Source: Epiperipatus broadwayi (taxonomy: Eukaryota; Onychophora; Udeonychophora; Euonychophora; Peripatidae). From it: a DNA stretch of 64,000 bases. Positions within the stretch are counted from its first letter, which is position 1. Every line of letters begins with the position of its first letter. Location of the stretch: positions 62,001 to 126,000 of the forward strand of contig JAQFVV010013311.1 of the NCBI GenBank assembly GCA_028023455.1, in the 5' to 3' direction. Made by a program: the position numbers and the translations under genes. The notes below the pieces were generated by a model. That model saw only the letters and a program-made list of their open reading frames with translations. It did not search any database and was not told where the DNA came from. Below are positions 10,972 to 23,632 of the stretch, piece after piece.

Positions 10972-11041
10972 AATACATTTGTATCTAACACTTCAAATTT
11001 TTAATATTAAATTAAAATTGTACACACACATATATCTATAA

Positions 11042-13145
11042 TATATATTGTTTCATCATCTTCATCATTTTCTGTCCTCATTCCACTGCAGAATAAAGAA
11101 CTCTACAAGTTCAATCAAGTTTCTCCGATTTACAGTATTTCTCCATAACTCACCAACACAATTTCTTATTTAATTTTATCCATCTCATATGCAGCCTTTT
11201 TTAGGTCTTTCCCCATTTCTTGGGATCCAGTTTAAATCTAAATTGTCCAACTATTATCATTTTTTTAAGTAATATTTCTATCCTAGTTACACTTCAGTTT
11301 CTTTATTCTTTCAATGATGTCATTCATACCTGTTTGTTCTCTTTTCCATGTGCTTTATTTTCAATCTCTTTTTGTTACTCTAACATACATTTCTCCATAC
11401 ATCATTAAATGATTTGAAGATGGTATTCAACTTCTGGTTGACTGCAAGTTTCAGATCAATTACTAAGAAATAATATATATACATATTAAAAATCTTCTTC
11501 AAACATATATGAAAAGCATTTGAATCAAGTTTAGGATTAACTTCATTCATTATGTTTCCAACTACACCTGGTTCTCTTTTTATGCGGACTTATTTAACAC
11601 AATTTTGAAGTTATGCGATTCGTGTTTCACTGGAAGTTGAACTCCGATATTGCGATATTACTTTAAATAATAAATTTTGCGCACTCACATTATATTGAAA
11701 GTAATAGCACATTATTGAAATTCAACTTTCAACTTAGTAATTTCAATATTTTCAGTGCTTTATAATAGTAAGATTTTATGCAATAATGAAATTAAAATCA
11801 TGATTTCCACATTTTATGTATACACACATTAAATTTTACAACATTATAATGTTAATTTGTTCAAACATTGTGCGTGTTAATTTTGCATTTTAAATCACAT
11901 TCTGTTTTTGCTTTTTAAAAAAGAACGTTTAATCAATTATTAATCATTTAGTGTCCGCAAGTTTATTTTTAAAAGATGAGTAATAGCAGTGGGCACAATT
12001 AAAATTGAAAATTAAAGACAAAAATAAGAATTTAATTTTTAGTTGTTAGATTAATTACTAATTACGTTGTCACCAGAAAACCATTAATTAACACAACATG
12101 AGAGTGACGTTGGCGCTATCTTCTGAAGAATCTGATTTTTTTTTCAGTTTGCAAACGAACCTGTTTACCGGCAAATAGCGATAATAATTAAAACGTGTAT
12201 AAAAAAATATAAATTACTGTAAATTATGCATAAAAATATATTGTTTTGAATAAAATTAAATATTATAGTTAAAAAAGGTTTGTCTTGTATCAATTTTTTT
12301 CAAATTTGAAATTTTTTATTAGTCATATTTTATTTCCTTATTTTTTTTTTTGCACGAATTTTAAAGTAAATTTTACATTTGCACGAATTTTAAAGTAAAT
12401 TTTACATTGGTGCTTTGCTTTTACATGAGTTTTGAAAAATCACAGTCTGTATCCCCCCCTTTTCAAGGTAAGTTATGTCTATTTTTGCACGATTTTGTTT
12501 GCGTGTGTTTTCTGAGGAACCTATCTATCGCGTAAAACGAGACCCAGGTGTATATTAATAATCTGACCAAGCCATAGTTGTTATCTTTTTTCAATTCATC
12601 ATTATCAATTTTTATTTCCTTTATCTGAGAAAATCCATTGAATATTGCTTTAGTCTTTTTAGCATTTGTCATCTCTTGTAACATTTTCTAAATCTCTGAT
12701 GTATTATTTGCAAAAATAACCACATCATCCCCAAAATCTATATGACTTAAATAAGCACCATATATTTTTGTTCACTTAGCTCTTTATTTAAACCCACAAA
12801 ACACATGTTATAAAACAAAGATAAAAAGATTTGAAGATACAGTATTATATTGTCATACAATCTTCTCGATGTTATTAGTAACACTATATAATCAAATCAC
12901 CAGCATTGTTTTGTGATATTCTTCAAGATGGTAGTCCAAACTTTAATCACTCTGGAAATACTTATTTATACTGAATAAATCCAAAATGGCAATTCATATT
13001 TATTGGTCCTTTCTATGTTTTTTTAACAATTGAATTTGGTCCTCTGTGCTAGAATTTTTAAAACTAGCTTCAACTTTTAATTACCAGATATGGGTGTATA
13101 CTTTTGAAATGTTATTCTCTTCTATAGCTTTCCATGTCAATTTAT
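11042..13145 (-). pseudogene. RTE LINE remnant in monomer 1 (3' part)
   Basis: Read on the minus strand, this aligns with the 3' portion of the intact LINE at 46697-49994, starting from its (ATC)-type tail (CATCATCTTCATCATT) and the CCACTGCAG word, and continuing through the C-terminal part of the reverse transcriptase region. It is full of stops and indels. A CACCTGG-ended element (11562-12550) interrupts it. The LINE match ends near 13145 at a point equivalent to about 48420 in the intact copy, followed by ACCACTAAACATCACATG, the same breakpoint as in the other monomers. Confidence 0.75.
11562..12550. mobile_element. CACCTGG-TIR DNA transposon derivative, long copy
   Basis: Begins CACCTGGTTCTC and ends GAGACCCAGGTG, flanked on both sides by TA (CCAACTA before, TATATTAATAATC after). 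The uninterrupted LINE reads CAGCTGTATTAATAATC here, so this is an insertion with a TA duplication as in Tc1/mariner elements. About 1 kb, with no transposase frame. It holds two tandem copies of GCACGAATTTTAAAGTAAAT (about 12352 and 12380). The sequence near its right end (CAAGGTAAGTTATGTCTATT, GGAACCTATCTA) is shared with the short copy at 23633. Confidence 0.75.
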
Positions 13146-13496
13146 AGTTATTAAACCACTAAACATCACATGATCATTGTATAAGTGTTGGTATTTAATG
13201 TATAATAGGATTTAATCTTATCTCTCATCTGGTGATGATTAGATCTATTCGTAAGCAAGTTCACATCCGAACCTATATTTTATTTTAATTTAAGAATAAA
13301 GCTAATAATGCTTTTCCCTCTTTTAATGTATTAATAGTTTACAGCCCCCTTTAATCTATAATAAAGGAAAGAAATAAACAAAAAATTATACATAAAATAA
13401 CAACAACAAAAAAAAAATGATGTCAAGAGTCCATAAGGATAATGTCCTAAAACGATTATAAATGTTCTTATTATTTCATATTTCTTCTGTTAGTGG
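13146..13496 (+). repeat. monomer segment leading to the filled GTGG site
   Basis: Contains the post-LINE block common to all monomers (ACATCACATGATCA, AAGTGTTGGTATTTAATG, GATTAGATCTATTCGTAAGC, ATAATAAAGGAAAGAAATAAA, GTCCATAAGGA). It ends TTAGTGG, where LTR2 copy A is inserted. Confidence 0.7.
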
Positions 13497-14353
13497 GTGA
13501 TATGTATTTTTGTTCTTAAATGCACATGCATATATAGGTATAAACTTATAAAGAGAAAAGGTAATAAGTTTAGTAAATTAAAGAATTAAAAAGTCTGATT
13601 CTTTCAAAATTCATAAGAAAAAGATTTATAACTTTAAGATTAGAAAAAGATTATTTCCTAAATGAATAATAGTATAATTAATGATAGTTGAATAGGTCAT
13701 CGTTAATGAAATAAAACAATTAAAGGAATTTGAATTAGATTTCCTTTATATGATAAATCACAAACTATAAAAATAAACTATAATTTATTAGTCAGGAAGA
13801 TAATAATGTAAACTCTTGGATGGAGATTAAAATGAAAAATCACCCGAGCGGAAGGAATTATTACGATTATGAGCCAATCAACTGCAGGGATTAAAACAAA
13901 GAATGCTTCAGTACTAATTAGATGAACACAAGGACACTCGATTCTTGGAGCTTCATCTATGCACACATACATATGTATGGGAGCAGATCATCTCCCATGG
14001 CACAGTGACTTCAAGTGTGGACTGCCCAATGTGAGAATCATCAGCTAGTATTCTTACAGGTTATACTGATCTAATTTATTATTTTATGTAAGACTTTGGG
14101 TCTTATTATGTTTAATGATTGTATATATGCAAGTAGTTAAAAGGCTCTACTAAGGGTCTTTCATCAAATGATGAAATATTAATTGTTTAATAGTGATTTG
14201 TACCCATGTGAAGGGCACATTTAGATTAGCTAGACATAGGAATTGGCACAGTCTTAATGTGGACCATTAATTAAAATAATGGGTAAATTTAGGTAAAAGA
14301 CTAGGCAATGAGCAATTGGTGAATCTGACATCAACAAGGCAAGTAGTTGGGCC

Positions 14354-15010
14354 ATGTACATTCAACATGTAGAAAAATACTTATTCATTAATAAAGTTAA
14401 AGATGATAAGTGTAAGATTGATTCATTATTATGCTTTTTTGAGAAAGGAGTTATTGAGATAGTCAACAGGCTCACTGAATCTCTAACTGCTGAAGATTGT
14501 ACATATGATCAGGTTAAAGAACATTTGCCAAACCATTCTAACTCCCAATCCTTGAGGCATGTCGCTAGACTGTAATCCCAAGTGTGGAACCAAGGTTGGG
14601 ATAAAAGTATAAAAGATTACAATAGTGTTCTGCATAATTTAGCAAGGAATTGTGTCTATGGATCTTTCATAGATAAAGTCCTGCTGGGAACAATTTTTTA
14701 CTTGTATATGTAATGATAATTTATGGCAACAATTATTGGTCATTAGCAATTTAAATTGTATAAAGGCTATAAAACATGGGATAGCTTTTGAACTTGTGCT
14801 TGAGAAATCTTGAAAATTTGCCAATTTCAAGAATAACAAATCAGAAACACACATTTGTAAAACTGTAAGTAAAGAATTGTCTAAGAGTAACGAGAATAGT
14901 GACAACAGTAAAAACCTGTTTATATGTTTTCACTGTGGGAAACAGGGCCTCAAAACTAGAAATTGTTTTTGTAAATTAGAAGACTGCAGTAATTGTAAAA
15001 AAAGAAGGTA
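14354..15010 (+). pseudogene. gag: LTR2-A gag remnant with zinc-knuckle region
   Basis: Broken by stops and a frameshift. The first piece (14354-14575, 73 residues) contains KYLFINKVKDD and ESLTAEDCTYDQVKEHL, the gag capsid region typical of insect-type gypsy/mdg elements. The second (14877 on) carries CFHCGKQGLKTRNC, a CX2CX4-x-X4C knuckle in which the histidine position is leucine, then a second partial knuckle CSNCKKRRYMC with tyrosine for histidine. Copies B and C have the same order with different lesions. Not translatable as one protein. Confidence 0.65.
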
Positions 15011-15016
15011 CATGTG

Positions 15017-17926
15017 TACCGGTCGAAAATGTATGTCCATCCAACAAGATTTAGAATCTGAGCAAAAGTACCCTGAATCCAATCATGCCTGAGATATGCA
15101 GGTCAGGAGCAATCATGAATTCTAACCTATTTGTCCATTTCCCAAATCTATAACACTATGGACAACACCTACGGCAATACTACATAAATTAATTATTTCC
15201 AGGCCCGGTGCTACATCATTTTGGATGAGAGCTCAGCTGATGATGATGATGAGAGATTGAGTGAACCCAAAATATAAGTTAAAAACATACATAAATATAA
15301 AGATTATTAAGGAGATGCGAACAACTGGATTAAGTTTAAAAATACAAATATTTCTTTTGACAAAAATTCAAGATGATTTTACATACTCAACTTCACACAT
15401 TTAAAACTTTATTTTTGGTTACAAATATTTGACTATCTTGATACAATTATTTTATTTAGACTGATATGAATTTAGTGCGGCAGTTACAATAATGAACATA
15501 TATTTAAAAACAGGTTTTTATACAATGTTACAAAAATAAATTTATCTGGGTGATTGGTAGACATTTATACATTAAAACACATATAAAGATATGACAATAA
15601 TAGTTTTGTTGTTTGGACAACTTTAATGGGATGCCCTTGGCATTGGATACATAACTTTATTTTCATTTATTGAATTTATTTACAACATTAAAATGAGGCT
15701 ACATTGTGATCAAAATATACTTAAAACATTTATTTATTAAACATTTTCGACATTTAGCAATCGAATATTGTGAAACTCTATCAATGCGGGGATTGCTTAT
15801 TTCAATAAAGGGGAGGGAAGCTTCATGAGAGATTGGATTTAAACTCCAACTAAAAATATTACAAAGAGAAAAACGGTTCATTATTACACATCATTACAAT
15901 TTATTTTGTCAAACAAGCTAAAAGAAAAATGAACTATAAGAAATTGCGGTGTTAGCATAATAGCCGAATATTTGCAGATCCAATATTTTGAGGTGCTTTA
16001 TCATATTACGGAAAAAAACAGTCTAGCTGACTTGCCACCCCACATTTTGTGGAATCGGCTGACAAAGGGTCCTCAGACGGAGATGCAATGGGCCAAACTT
16101 TGCTGGACTTATCCCATGCATTGCTCTCGTTATGCAAGTATATATAGATATGGTCTAGGGACCTTAATCACCCTGTTTACAACCTGAAATGAAGAGCAGA
16201 TGACTCGGGCATTCTGACACACATCTCTAGATAAAGGTTAATAATATGAAGAATGACCTGTGCTAACAAGGTTTTTTTAAGAATATGAAATCATTGAGTT
16301 TAAATATTAACATAAAGCCTTAAATGGTTTAACAAATATGTAATGATATGTTAAAAATAATGACCCAATGTAAGATAATCATTTATCAAAAGTTAAAACT
16401 ATAATTAATGAAGCTTGCATTGCTCCCCCTTCTTGAATCAATATTATTTTGTTTAACATATAAAAAAAAACTAAAATCCACGCACTTAAAGTGCAAATAA
16501 CAAAATAGTATTTGTTCATCAGCCCTTTTGGTGATGATGATCAATAAAGAAATAATAAAATTAATGAACACCAATATCCACCCCCAGATTGCAAAGTACT
16601 TTTACATTTTGTATAAATTTACGATAAAAGATTTTTTTAAAAAGCATGTATTCATTTTAAAATACAAACTCAATCTTACAAGCTATTTAGAAATAAAGAC
16701 ATGAAATAATTAATTCTCCCCTCCTTCTAAATTGTAAGACTGGGTTTGATTGGCATTTACAAATAAAATTAAGTGAAAAATATAAAAATATCATTTAAAA
16801 TAAATTATAACCACACTAAATTATATAAAAAAGTAAAAAGCGTGAGTTGGATGAAATATTTCATAGTATTATTAATTTGATAGAAAAGAATCAATATAAA
16901 GAAAATAATTATTAATTTAACATATTTGCCAATTAGCAAGTTAAAAGAGATTCAAAATATAAGAAAACATTAATTTTAAAGATGTACAAGTTAGAGTTTA
17001 GATAATACGATTATAATATCTTTGGGCTGGTTACCTCAGGATTCTATGAAATACTGACAAATCTTCTGTGGCAGGTGGCATTCTTTAACATGTCTCTTGG
17101 CCTTGGTGGTTCTTTGACAGCACGGACACACTTTAGCAGTAGGAGCTACATCTCTGCATAGCGAAGAGTGGAGCTGAAGATGGAGAGGAAGGCGGCATAA
17201 GCCCATCTTTTTAAAAATCAAACAGACATGAAGTTGGTTAATGACTATTGACCAAACTCTGACACAATATATTTTTGGCCCTATTTATTCAAACTTTGAG
17301 CTATTCAAAGAATGTTTTTAATTAAACTTCTTAACTCTTAATTAATCCTTAATTTACAGAAATATTTTCTCTATTGTTAGTGGAGATGCAATTGGTAGAT
17401 AACTGTCCAAAAATAAATTCAAATCAATTTCCAGATTGGAAATAGATTTGATAAAAATGTTAACAGCTAACTGAAATCAATTAGCTTTGTTTTAAATTTT
17501 ACTTTCATTAACTTTAATTAAAAAATTCCTTTTAAAATCATGAATCCCACCCCTCTAATTACTCTTGGACAGTTAACAACTGCATCTTCCATCTTGAATA
17601 TTTGTGTAATTATATGAAGAAAAATATTTATAAAATAAATAACATATAGTTAAAAAAAAAAAAAGATTTACAAGATTTGTTTGTGCTTTTATCTATATAA
17701 AAGCTCCGTTAATATATGTATATATCTGAGTCGCAACCATAAAAGTTAATATTTAAAATTAAAGAAAATTTTTATTTGAGATTTTATATTTATACATTTT
17801 TATAGACGCTTCTCAGAAATATACGTATAGTTTATATACGTGTGATGAAAAAAAAACTAGAATGAAATGTGGGTTAAATGGTAGAACATTGAAGCTCGAT
17901 ATTGGGCTAAGATCGATTGCTACACA
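15017..17926. mobile_element. unclassified 2.9 kb insert within LTR2-A
   Basis: Absent from copies B and C, where GGTACATGGATAAAATGTGTAAAG is continuous. The insert begins TGTACCGGTCG and ends GATTGCTACA, and is flanked by CATG and CATT, so it has LTR-like TG...CA ends and an imperfect four-base duplication. It contains a (GAT)n run near 15238. A frame at 15972-16187 reads YHITEKNSLADLPPHIL, which resembles the end of a retroelement RNase H (spacer-ADL), but weakly. A 61-residue minus-strand frame at 17036-17221 is cysteine-rich and unrecognised. Confidence 0.45.
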
Positions 17927-17935
17927 TTGGAAAAA

Positions 17936-18300
17936 ATGTGTAAAGAAAAACATTCAGCATACCAATATTTAAAAAATGTCCACTGATGATGACAAAATTA
18001 TGTTAAAACTAAAGGCTGTGTGATCAGCCCACATCTATAAAAGTGGACAGTGGTAGTGGCCTATCATTGATATCAGTCCATGATTGGTATACTGTTATTT
18101 CCAAATATAGGAAAAGACCCATTATTTACAAAATGGACCTAAAAGTGTAAGATATGAATGCTAATGCCATTAGAATAAAAGGCATAGTTGAAGCACCAAT
18201 ACATGGAAGTAAGGGAAAAATTAATATACTACCATTATATGTAATACATGCCCCTTTCAATCCCATATTAGGATGATACTAGTTCAGCAAAATGAAAGTA
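17936..18300 (+). pseudogene. LTR2-A protease remnant
   Basis: After the insert the element continues with a retropepsin-like segment. VDSGSGLSLIS is encoded from 18043, with the D-S-G triad at 18046-18054, followed by SVHDWY and, after a break, sequence matching the LPLYVIHAPFNPILG region (the usual I-L-G flap end). Copy C keeps DSG (32593-32601); copy B has a change there. Stops interrupt all copies. Confidence 0.65.
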
Positions 18301-18559
18301 AAAATAACAATTACTAAAAAAATTAATAGTCCTATGAGAAAAACACTTTCTGAGGGAGTTAAGATGAATTTGGATAAAATAGATTTACTCAGAGAACAGA
18401 AACCTTGAGCAGAAACGTTTCCAGCAGCCAGTAATTAATAAAATCAAGAAAAAGAAGATCCATGATAACCAGAAACACAAGGAAACAAAGTACAAAGACA
18501 TATCGAATCAAGAGTAAAAAAAAAAAGTTGTAGCACATTGGATAGCCAAAGACAATGGC

Positions 18560-18960
18560 TACCAATGGATTATGAAGCAGATTAAAGAAGGATAGCTGAA
18601 GCAACATTGCAGTTTCTTTCACAAAAAACTATGGAACATCCAAAACAACTGTCGGTATGCAAAGGTTTCATTATGAAATGCGATTGTAAGCTGATTCCAG
18701 TCAAGGGTAGGTAATGCATAGTAAAGAGGTTGCATAATAGTCAGCCAGACATTGGCAGAGCAAAAGCTCTAGCGCTTAGTCATGTCTGGTGGCCAGATAT
18801 TAATGTAGACGTGAAGAAAAATAAAAATGATTGTGATTTTTAAACAACTACATTTTAGGGAATGCACCCAGTGAGTTGAAACATAATCACAACAGCTGCT
18901 AAAAGGAAGTTTAAAAACCCCACATATCTTAATAACTTCTTACAGATCAAAACATCATCT
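18560..18960 (+). pseudogene. LTR2-A integrase zinc-binding segment and pol tail
   Basis: The translation from 18724 reads KRLHNSQPDIGRAKALALSH followed by VWWPDINVDVKKN. This is the HHCC (H2C2) domain that precedes a gypsy integrase core (LHNSHPG..KALAR..VWWPGM pattern). The second histidine is glutamine and only one of the two cysteines remains. The region after it goes straight to a pol tail and the 3' LTR, so the DDE core is absent. It lies within 450 bases of the protease, leaving no room for reverse transcriptase. Confidence 0.65.
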
Positions 18961-18979
18961 CTGAACTTGGGGAAAGTAA

Positions 18980-19719
18980 TGATATATATGTGTATGCTTA
19001 AATGCATATACATATATAGGTACAAACTTATAGAAAGAAAAAGTAATAAATTTAATAAATTAAAGAATTTTAAAAGACTGATTCTTTTAAAATTAGCAAG
19101 TAAAAGATTTATAACTTTAAGATTAGAAAAAGATTACTTTCTAAAATGAATAATAGTCTAATTAATAAGAGTAGAATATGTCGTTAATGAAATAAAACAA
19201 TTAAAAGAATTCAAATTAGATCTCCTTTATAAGATAAATGACAAACTATAAAAATAACTCTTAATTAAAGTCAGAAAGATAATCCATGTAAATTCTTGTA
19301 TGGAGATTAAAATGAACAATCACCTGAGTGGATGGACATATTACAAGCCAATCGACTGCAGGGATTAAAACAAAAAATACCTCAGTACTAATTAAATGAA
19401 CAAGAGATCACTTGATTCTTGGAGCTTTGCCTGTGCACACGGACCTATAAATTGGAGCAGATCATCTCCCACGCCCTAGTGACTTCAAATGCAGTGAGCT
19501 GACCTGTGACCATGAGAACAGTCAGCTATGATTCTTACAAGTCATACTGATCTGATTATTATTTATATATGCCTATAAGCTTTATTATGTTAAATGAGTG
19601 TATATATGTAAGTAGTTAAAATGCTACTAAGGATCGTTCATCAAATTATCTTAATATTAACTGTTTTCTAGTGATTTGTACTCATGGGAAGTGCATATTT
19701 AGATTAGCTAGACTTAGTA
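18980..19719 (+). repeat. LTR2-A 3' LTR
   Basis: Begins TGATATATATGTGTATGC after GGGGAAAGTAA and ends AGCTAGACTTAGTA. It is a direct repeat of 13497-14241, sharing AAATGCACATACAT-type, GATTTATAACTTTAAGATTAG, GAGCAGATCATCTCCCA, GTAGTTAAAATGCTACTAAGG and TTAGATTAGCTAGAC. Confidence 0.75.
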
Positions 19720-21465
19720 GTGAGGTTCAAGTGTTTTAAAATGCACATGATGGAAATCAGAAATTTCTCTCTTCGTATGGCTGCCTGTAGGTGTTGAATT
19801 TGCAGCTTCACATCTAAATAGTAAAGTTGGCATTGTTTACAGTATAGATGAATAAATGCTATGTCAAATGAAATTCAGTTTTGACTGTTACAGATTTATG
19901 GAGGGGGGGTGACTTTCTTCCCCCGATGTAACTTCAAACTTAGCAAAGCATAATTGTATGTGTTTCTATCAGTGTAGTTAATAAAAGTTATTGAGTTGAT
20001 TGGCAATGAAAATATTTGCTATTAGATATTTCAATTTAGAGTTGATATACTATCTGGATTAAAGTGGATAATATTCTGGAAAGATTGAATAATTTAAAGC
20101 TGTTTTTGAGATTTTAATTTAGAATCCCTTAGTTGGCTAGGTTTGAGTCTATATGCCTTTAATTTAGCGTTAATCCATATTCTATAAGCTATTTTCATGT
20201 AATGTTTTTATTTTGATGGTGGTAGACTTTTCTGCTCGAATCACACGTTCGATTTTTCTTCTCAAAATTTGTTTATGTTGGTTAGCCGAAAAGAATTTTT
20301 GGTCTGATTTTTGAGAAAGTCCTTTGTTTATATCTTTTTCTAATCATCAAAATGTGCTTGTTCTATTTGGACATGAACTTAATGTTTTCAAACACCAAGT
20401 TCGTGTTTATACATTTGTTTGATTATTTACTTTGTTATAGTTCATATATACATAATAGATTAATGACAATAAAAAATTGTTTGTTATTTCTTTCCTTTAA
20501 ATATATATATTTTTAATTTTTTTGTTGCGTCTATATCCGAGCATACTTGCCCTATATTGTTATAATGTGTGTAAACTAACGATATGAAAGTTTTTAGTAT
20601 TTCTTTTTATATTCGTAAGAATGATTACAGCAGATATATACGTAATATATAAATCAATATATATATCAAAATACAGTAAAATGTACATAAATTATATTAT
20701 TTTTAAAAGTACTTTCAACTATACATTTTGTAGGCTTTATCAACTATATATCATTGAATAATCAAAACGAGACAACCTTTAACAATACCAATAGTTCAAT
20801 TCAAATTTCCCACATGTCGGTTTATCAAAACGTTCGATGACTGTCGATTCTTTAACATTGGACGATTTATTGAGATCAACATAGCCTCTTTTATTTTACG
20901 TTTATTATTTTAGGTTTATTATATATATATAATACATCTTAATCTAAAGATGTTAAATTTTCAACAATCACAACTATGATAATACCTGTTCAATATAAAA
21001 ATATTAATGATTATTACTAATTATTTAGTAAGTTAGAAATTATTATATCATTTATAAATTAAATTCCCAGTAAAAATCAATATATTTATTATTATTAAGC
21101 TTAAAAACATGGATTCCATTTCTTCTTTTTTCACGTGTAACATTTCTTCATTAATTAATTAATATCAGAATATAGTTGGATTTAATTGAAAATTAATGAA
21201 TAAAAATCTTTTATGATATAATTTTAAATAAATCTTATATTTAAATTATATAGAAATAATAAAAAATATTAAATTAACTAAATATGTAAACAAAAAATAC
21301 ATTATTTATCTGCCGATTTTTAATATTTTAGTCAAAGGACTGGTTTTCATTAAAATTATATATATATTTAATTGATAAAGCAAAATTGTTAAAATATATT
21401 TGTATCTAACACTTCAAATTTTTAATATTAAATTAAAATTACACACACACACACACCTATAATAT
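19720..21465 (+). repeat. array monomer 2, first half
   Basis: Starts at the right flank of the filled GTGG site (GTGAGGTTCAAGTGTTTTAAAATG). It carries the TTCAAACTTAGCAA block, the CTTTAATTTAGCGTTAATCC block, TTCGAATCACACGTTCGA near 20240, the uninterrupted site homologous to the LTR1 target near 20445-20490, the TATAATACATCTTAATCTAAAG block near 20925 and AACATGGATTCCATTTC near 21105. No gene. Confidence 0.7.
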
Positions 21466-22990
21466 ATTTTTCTTTCATATCTTCATCATATTCAGTATTC
21501 ATTCTAATGCAGAATGAAGAATTCTCGAAGTTAATCGAGTTTTGCTGATTTACAGTCTTTCTTCTCTATATCACATAACAAAGTGTCTTATTTATTCTTA
21601 TGCATCTCATATGAAGTCTTTTTCTAGGTCTTTTCCCATTTCTTGGGTTCCTGTTCAAATCTAAATTGTTCAACTATTATAACATCTTTTAGTGATATTT
21701 CTATCCTAGTTCCATTTCAGCCTCTTTATTTTTCAATGACATCAGTCCTGTTTGTTCTTTTTTCCATGCACTTCACCCCTAACATATACCCCTCCATACT
21801 TCATTGAGTAATTTTAAGACTATTCATTTTTTTGTTGAGTGCAAGTTTCAGTTCAATTACTAAGAAATGGTATTAAAAATCTTTTTCAAACATATACACA
21901 CATTTCCTTTTAATATTTAATTATTTGTATGAAAAGCATTTGACCAACGTTTATAATTAATTTCATTCATTATGATTATATCTGTAATAATAATTTGACC
22001 AAGGCATAGTTGTTGTCATTTTTTAATTCATGATTATCAATTCTTATTTCCTTTATCTGAGAAAATCCATTAAATATTGCTTTAGTCTTTTTAGCATTTG
22101 TCATCTCTTGTAACATTTTCTAAATCTCTGATGTATTATTTGCAAAAATAACCACATCATCCCCAAAATCTATATGACTTAAATAAGCACCATATGCTTT
22201 TGTTCACTTTGCTTTTTATTTTAACCCACAAAACATATTTTGTTAAACTACTGCAAAAAGGTTTGGATATATGGAATCACATTGCCATATATCTTTCTTG
22301 ATGTTAATCTTAGTAACACCATATAATCAAATCACTACTGTTGTTTTGTGATAAATATTCTTCAAAATGGTAGTCCAAACTTTAATCACTGTGGAAATAC
22401 TTCTTCTTTTGGCTGACTTTTATAACCCATAAATCCAAATCAAAATAGAAATTCATAGTCATTGATCATTTCTACATGTTCTTTTAACACTTGAATCTGG
22501 TCCACTGTGTTCCAGTAGAACAGCTTTTAAAACCAGTTTCAACTTTGAATTGGTTTAAGCCCAAAGTCTTCATTAAAGATTTTGTATGAAACAGATAGAA
22601 GACTGATAGTTCTGTCATTTTTAATATCTTCTTTACCACTTTTTTAATATCAATTTATTCCGCTCTTTCAATTTCCTGGTATATTTTTATCAATTGGACA
22701 TTTTGCCAACAATGTTTCTATTTCTTCACCTGCTTTTTTTTAAAGGCATTAATAGTAATTTTACATTTTGTAAAATTTCTTGTATTGTTTTTTAGATTTA
22801 ATTGCATGCCATGTTTTCATTTAAAATGCTATATGATTCTTTATAGACCTCTTCCACATGTTTTATGATGTCATTCCATTGTTCATTCTGTTCTTTTTAT
22901 TGCTGAAACATCTTTACTTTCAATATCAAAATATTGGTGTATACTTTTAGAATTTTTATTCTCTTCTATAGCTCTCCATGTCAATTTACA
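21466..22990 (-). pseudogene. RTE LINE remnant in monomer 2
   Basis: Minus-strand match to the 3' half of the intact LINE. It begins at a decayed tail (CTTCATCATATTCAG) and runs through the AAATCTAAATTG, CTATCCTAGTTCC and TTATTTCCTTTATCTGAGAAAATCC words to the constant breakpoint (AATTAATAAATCACTAAACCTCACATG). No open frame survives. The CACCTGG element seen in monomer 1 is absent, so that insertion is later or private. Confidence 0.75.
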
Positions 22991-23632
22991 ATTAATAAAT
23001 CACTAAACCTCACATGATCACTGTACAAGTGCTGATATTTAATGTTTATTAAGATGAAATCTTTCCTTTTCCTAGTGATAATTAGATCTATTCATAAGCA
23101 AGTTCACAACTGAACCTGTCTTTTAATTTAAAATTAAAGCTAATAATGCCTTTCCTACTTATAATGTATTAATAGTCTGCACCTTCCTTTAATTTATAAT
23201 AAAGGAAAGAAATAAACCAAACATTACATTAAAAATCACAAAAAGAATATCAAACTAACTTAAAGATCAATTAAGAGTCCATAAGGAAATGTCCTAAAAC
23301 AATTATAAATGTCCCTATTAATCAATTTCATGTTTCTATTGGTGGGGTTCAAGTGTTCTAAAATGAACATGAAGAAGATCAGAATTTCGTTCTTTGTATG
23401 ACCTGCTTGGAGATATTGAATTTGCAACAGCACATCTAAATAGTAATGTTGGTGTTGTTCACATAATAAATGAATAAATGTGATTTCAAATTAAATTCAG
23501 TTTTGGCTGTTACACATTCATGGGTAATGACTTTCTTCCCCCATTGTAACTTCACACTTAACAACTCACAATTCTTTGTATTTCTATCAATGTAGCTATT
23601 AAAAGTTATTGAGTTGTTCGACAAGCAAGATA
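22991..23632 (+). repeat. monomer 2 to 3 junction, empty GTGG site
   Basis: Post-LINE block followed by ATTGGTGGGGTTCAAGTGTTCTAAAATG at 23338 on, the uninterrupted LTR2 target. Confidence 0.7.

Larger units (their letters stand above)
9788..11041 (+). repeat. array monomer 1, right part, locally rearranged
   Basis: The monomer resumes after LTR1. It includes a 'CTAAAGATGCTAAA' block near 10200 and 'AACATGGATTCCATTTC' near 10365. Unlike other monomers, the section reading ATTTATCTGC..GATTTTTGATAT..GGTCTGGTTTTCATTTAAAC is present twice (about 10495 and 10835), each time followed by a tRNA-Gly-like sequence. The small open frames at 10057-10239 and 10844-11041 have no recognisable product. Confidence 0.65.
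13497..19719 (+). mobile_element. LTR2 copy A, reverse-transcriptase-less gypsy-type element
   Basis: Two LTRs of about 740 bases (13497-14241 and 18980-19719) enclose gag, protease and integrase-like remnants. Flanks are GTGG (13493-13496) and GTGA (19720-19723), a four-base duplication of the site seen empty in other monomers. The 3' LTR is preceded by a purine-rich GGGGAAAG. The order gag, zinc knuckles, protease, then directly the integrase zinc-binding segment shows that reverse transcriptase, RNase H and the integrase core are missing. A 2.9 kb insert (about 15017-17926) splits the zinc-knuckle region. Confidence 0.75.
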
